26,159 nt of DNA. Source: Desulfonatronovibrio sp046496945. Lineage in GTDB: Bacteria; Desulfobacterota; Desulfovibrionia; Desulfovibrionales; Desulfonatronovibrionaceae. Position numbers and translations under genes: made by a program. Shown one piece after another: positions 23,848 through 26,159 of the stretch. Location: the NCBI GenBank assembly GCA_046496945.1, contig JAWOGL010000037.1, positions 1 through 26,159 on the forward strand. The letters are read 5' to 3'. The stretch's first letter is position 1; each line of letters starts with the position of its first letter. The notes under the pieces were generated by a model. It saw nothing but the letters and a program-made list of their open reading frames with translations, searched no databases and was not told the origin of the DNA.

Positions 23848-25116
23848 TTAAAAACTGATATTTCGGGCAGCTTCCAGGGTTTTTTCCCATTCCTCAGAGC
23901 CGTGCGCAAATGAATTAAAAACGCATTCAAAACCCGAAGGGGCCAGATAGACCCCCTGCTCGCGCATCTGGTTATAAAATTTTTTAAAGAGGTTCTGATC
24001 AGATTTTTTGGCTGAATCAAAATCCCTCACCTTGTCAGAAGTAAAAAAGAGGGTAAAAATTGAACTGACAGTATTTAAATGTATGGGCAAACCCTTTTCT
24101 TCCAGTATGTCTTTCAAGTTACCGGCCAATTCTGCTGTTTTTAAGGTAAGCTGATCATAGTCCATTTCCTTCAGAGTCTTAAGTGTATAATAACCTGCGG
24201 TCATGGCCAGAGGATTTCCTGAAAGAGTACCGGCCTGATAAACCTCTCCGCACGGAGCGATCTTTTCCATGATTTCCTTTTTGCCGCCGTACGCGCCCAC
24301 CGGCAGCCCCCCCCCAATGATTTTGCCCAGACAGGTCAGATCCGGAATAACTCCAAAATGACCCTGAGCTCCTGAATATGAAACCCTGAATCCGGTTATT
24401 ACCTCGTCAAAGACCAGCAGAGCTCCGTACTCATCCGCCAGTTTTCTGAGTCCCTGTAAAAATCCCTTTTCCGGAAGTACAAGCCCCATATTACCGGCAA
24501 CTGGTTCAACAAAAACAGCTGCAATATCCCGGCCATGCTGCTCAAAAAGATCCTTGACCTGCTCCAGATTATTATAATCAGCCAGAAGGGTATCAGCCAC
24601 CACCGCTTCAGGCACACCCGGAGTGCCGGGGATACAAAGGGTTGCCGCCCCTGAACCCGCGCTGGCCAGGAAAGCATCCACATGTCCGTGATAGCAGCCG
24701 GCAAATTTAATCACCCGGGAGCGTCCGGTATAACCCCTGGCCAGGCGCAGAGCGCTCATGGTGGCTTCGGTTCCTGAATTGACCATGCGAACCATGTCCA
24801 CTCCGGGCAGAGCCTCTACTATCAGCCCGGCCAGATCAATCTCGGGCCTGCACGGAGCCCCGAAACTGGTGCCCTGGTCCACTGCCTCATGCAGAGCCTT
24901 GTTCACTGCCGGATGATTGTGCCCCAGGATCATGGGCCCCCAGGACATTACATAATCAATCATCTTATGGCCGTCTTCGGAAAAAATATACGGTCCCTGG
25001 GCCCTGGAAATAAACAATGGATCAGCCCCCACCCCGGAACAGGTGCGAACAGGGCTGTTCACTCCTCCGGGAATAACTTTCCGGGCCTGCTCAAACAGAT
25101 CTTTAGAAATACTCAT
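23848..25116 (-). CDS. hemL: Glutamate-1-semialdehyde 2,1-aminomutase
   Basis: PLP enzyme that turns glutamate-1-semialdehyde into 5-aminolevulinate, the C5 route to tetrapyrroles. The 422 residues are family length. Visible: IPGGVNSPVR (15-24), VNSGTEATMSALRLAR (112-127), GCYHGHVDAFLASAGSG, VFVEPVAGNMG, LLVFDEVITGFR with Asp237, and the PLP lysine Lys265 in CLGKIIGGGLPVGAYGG; GTLSGNPLAM follows. ATG 25116 has GGAGAG close upstream. It lies 18 bp after ahbB on the same strand, so the first step to ALA and a late step of siroheme-derived haem synthesis are cotranscribed. HemA and the remaining haem genes are not in the window. Confidence 0.97.
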   Translation of the reverse strand: MSISKDLFEQARKVIPGGVNSPVRTCSGVGADPLFISRAQGPYIFSEDGHKMIDYVMSWGPMILGHNHPAVNKALHEAVDQGTSFGAPCRPEIDLAGLIVEALPGVDMVRMVNSGTEATMSALRLARGYTGRSRVIKFAGCYHGHVDAFLASAGSGAATLCIPGTPGVPEAVVADTLLADYNNLEQVKDLFEQHGRDIAAVFVEPVAGNMGLVLPEKGFLQGLRKLADEYGALLVFDEVITGFRVSYSGAQGHFGVIPDLTCLGKIIGGGLPVGAYGGKKEIMEKIAPCGEVYQAGTLSGNPLAMTAGYYTLKTLKEMDYDQLTLKTAELAGNLKDILEEKGLPIHLNTVSSIFTLFFTSDKVRDFDSAKKSDQNLFKKFYNQMREQGVYLAPSGFECVFNSFAHGSEEWEKTLEAARNISF

Positions 25117-25134
25117 ACACTCTCCAAACTACAG

Positions 25135-25614
25135 TTAAAAATATTTCATTGAGGTTTTCTTGAGCTCTTCATTGCTGAAAAGCATTTCATACTGAACCAC
25201 GCCTGTCTGGCTCATGAGTTCTTCCACCACTCTCTGGCAATCCTCCCTGGATCGGCCATGTATCATGGTGTACAGATTATATGGCCAGTCAAGACAATTT
25301 TTTCTTTCATAGCAGTGGGTTATCTCAGGCCTGGCAGCCATGGTCTCCCCAACCTCCTGAATATCCCTGCCCTCATCCACATACCAGGCCACCATGGCGT
25401 TAAAACCGTACCCGGCCTGCTGATGACGCAGCGTTGCCCCGAACCTGCGGATATAGCCTCCTTCCTTGAGGCGGGCAAGCAGAGACAAAACCTCCTGTTC
25501 ACTGACGCCTGCCCGGCGGGCAATATCAGCATAAGGCTCCTGGGAATCCGGAAGATCTGCCTGGACCACCTTGAGTATCTGTTTCTCCTGACTGGTAAAA
25601 TTCATTGCCGTCAT
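25135..25614 (-). CDS. ahbB: Siroheme decarboxylase subunit (AhbB-type, Lrp-like)
   Basis: Lrp/AsnC-like protein of the AhbA/AhbB (NirD/L/G/H-related) family that decarboxylates siroheme to 12,18-didecarboxysiroheme in the alternative haem pathway of sulfate reducers and archaea. An N-terminal winged-helix-like part (about 1-60: YADIARRAGVSEQEVLSLLA, then GGYIRRFGATLRHQ) is followed by an RAM-like domain with ITHCYERKNCLDWPYNLYTM and IHGRSREDC, and it ends KKTSMKYF, the tail typical of AhbB. Start ATG 25614 has GGGGA 8 bases upstream and gives 159 residues; ATG 25605 and TTG 25653 are alternatives. The catalytic pair would be AhbA, which is not in the window. Older annotations may call it an AsnC-family regulator. 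Overlap with hemL in function supports the enzyme role. Confidence 0.85.
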   Translation of the reverse strand: MTAMNFTSQEKQILKVVQADLPDSQEPYADIARRAGVSEQEVLSLLARLKEGGYIRRFGATLRHQQAGYGFNAMVAWYVDEGRDIQEVGETMAARPEITHCYERKNCLDWPYNLYTMIHGRSREDCQRVVEELMSQTGVVQYEMLFSNEELKKTSMKYF

Positions 25615-25726
25615 TATTATAATCCCCGGGTTACCTTGCAACTTTGTCGCCAAACCTGGCTGGTGAACTTTATGGTTATTGGTTTGGAGTATCTGTTCAG
25701 CATATATTGTGATCAGCCATTTTATC

Positions 25727-25753
25727 TAACAACGTGAAAAAGTCCTTACCAGG
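25727..25753 (+). repeat. Fragment of the MITE-like repeat
   Basis: TAACAACGTGAAAAAGTCCT and the next seven bases match 25954-25980 at 24 of 27 positions. Only the left end of the element is present; the following DNA is unrelated. Confidence 0.65.
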
Positions 25754-25956
25754 TCCGGTATAACATATCCAGCTCATGGTTTATCTTACTCAAACCACGA
25801 CAGGAAGTTCGTCTCAACAGGAACAAGAACTGCGGTCTGGCTGCTGGCTGCGGTGAATAATTACAAAAATAAAATAATCATTTCTAATATGTTATGCAAG
25901 CAGGGATTTAGCTGGGAAACTCCCTGTCTCCTCCGGCTGGTTAACAAACTTCATAA

Positions 25957-26159
25957 CAGCGTGAAAAAATCCTTACCTGGCAGGTTGTTCAAAAATTCCA
26001 AGCGACAGTCCGGCACCCACTTAGGACGGTACTAAAGACTTATGCCGGGATAATGCTCTTTTCAGTGGGTGCCGGATAAACAGCAAAAAAAGTTCAAGGT
26101 CGCGGCGTATTTATACAGGTGCGAGTTTGAACTTTTCGTAGCGACAAAGCAATTGGGAG
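25957..26159. repeat. MITE-like dispersed repeat, second copy, interrupted (right end outside the window)
   Basis: Matches the 18080-18229 copy: 25964-26002 is 37 of 39 identical, 26093-26113 is 21 of 21, and the remainder to the window edge follows closely (TTTGAACTTTT, TAGCGACAAA, AATTGGGAG). Between the two blocks lies an extra 71-bp element. An internal AAAAGTTCAA/TTGAACTTTT pair can form a hairpin. The right terminal repeat would lie just past base 26159. Confidence 0.8.
26005..26083. mobile_element. 71-bp nested element with 13-bp perfect terminal inverted repeats
   Basis: TCCGGCACCCACT (26009-26021) and AGTGGGTGCCGGA (26064-26076) are perfect inverted repeats. The element 26009-26079 is bracketed by ACAG at 26005-26008 and 26080-26083, consistent with a 4-bp target duplication. 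The related copy at 18080 has no such insertion at the same place. Too short to code for protein, so non-autonomous if mobile. Confidence 0.6.

Larger units (their letters stand above)
25615..26159. other. 545-bp gene-free right end with nested repeats
   Basis: This stretch, upstream of ahbB, must hold the ahbB-hemL promoter, but no strong match is seen (TTGTTA, 17 bp and CAATAT near 25705-25733 on the minus strand is weak). It contains a repeat fragment at 25727-25753, a weak hairpin at 25901-25926 (CAGGGA/TCCCTG) and the interrupted MITE-like copy from 25957. No ORF here looks coding. Confidence 0.6.

Noticed and set aside
25853..26035. 60-codon plus-strand open frame
   Set aside because: It runs into the interrupted repeat copy, has no ribosome site and is unlikely to be coding.

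Overview
The window looks like chromosomal DNA of an anaerobic, sulfate-reducer-like deltaproteobacterium, probably Desulfovibrionales. The evidence is a periplasmic multihaem cytochrome c3, a siroheme-decarboxylase (AhbB-type) gene next to hemL (the siroheme route to haem), futalosine-pathway menaquinone genes, a GH57/DUF3536 hydrolase and two HDOD-type regulators. The genus is inference. I see no rRNA, tRNA, CRISPR array, integrase or recognisable transposase. Most of the window is ordinary core metabolism on the minus strand.

Layout. 1-1428 (+): the 3' part of a polar-amino-acid ABC permease (its start lies left of the window) and, 2 bp later, a single-domain asparaginase-like protein. 1442-5384 (-): GH57 hydrolase, thiM and a nitrilase-superfamily amidase. 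5540-6154 (+): a short RdgC-family protein whose stop codon lies inside an 18-bp perfect hairpin. 6261-7682 (-): ahcY with a good sigma70-type promoter. 7868-8725 (+): a DciA/DUF721 protein and a small basic protein, ending at a strong bidirectional terminator. 8821-10056 (-): HDOD signalling protein, divergent by 32 bp from a TrmO/class II aldolase fusion (10089-11099, +). 11192-11437 (-): an unrecognised 81-residue protein. 11577-18041 (-): a tight run of polyprenyl diphosphate synthase, an HDOD-PAS-PAS-GGDEF protein and purL (PurS-like N-terminus, no glutaminase domain). 18308-19812 (-): mqnB and mqnD, overlapping by 4 nt. 19916-20119 (+): DUF2065 membrane protein. 20116-21014 (-): a small helical protein coupled to ubiE/menG. 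21219-22949 (-): a very acidic Glu/Pro-rich coiled-coil protein. 23268-23735 (-): cytochrome c3. 23848-25614 (-): ahbB and hemL.

How the parts fit. Polyprenyl synthase, MqnB, MqnD and UbiE/MenG supply and finish menaquinone. The S-adenosylhomocysteine from UbiE, TrmO and other methyltransferases is recycled by AhcY. HemL and AhbB feed haem synthesis, needed for the nearby c-type cytochrome.

The accessory signal is in the intergenic DNA. A MITE-like repeat of about 150 bp occurs complete at 18080-18229 and again at 25957 to the right edge. The second copy is interrupted by a 71-bp element with 13-bp perfect terminal inverted repeats and a 4-bp apparent target duplication. A fragment of the same repeat lies at 25727-25753. 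A separate family of short CCGGAAAG hairpins occurs at three places. I found no convincing new defence or biosynthetic system. The most unusual items are the nested repeat, the TrmO-aldolase fusion, the PopZ-like acidic protein, the CX3CH haem motif and a terminator-like leader just upstream of the ubiE operon.
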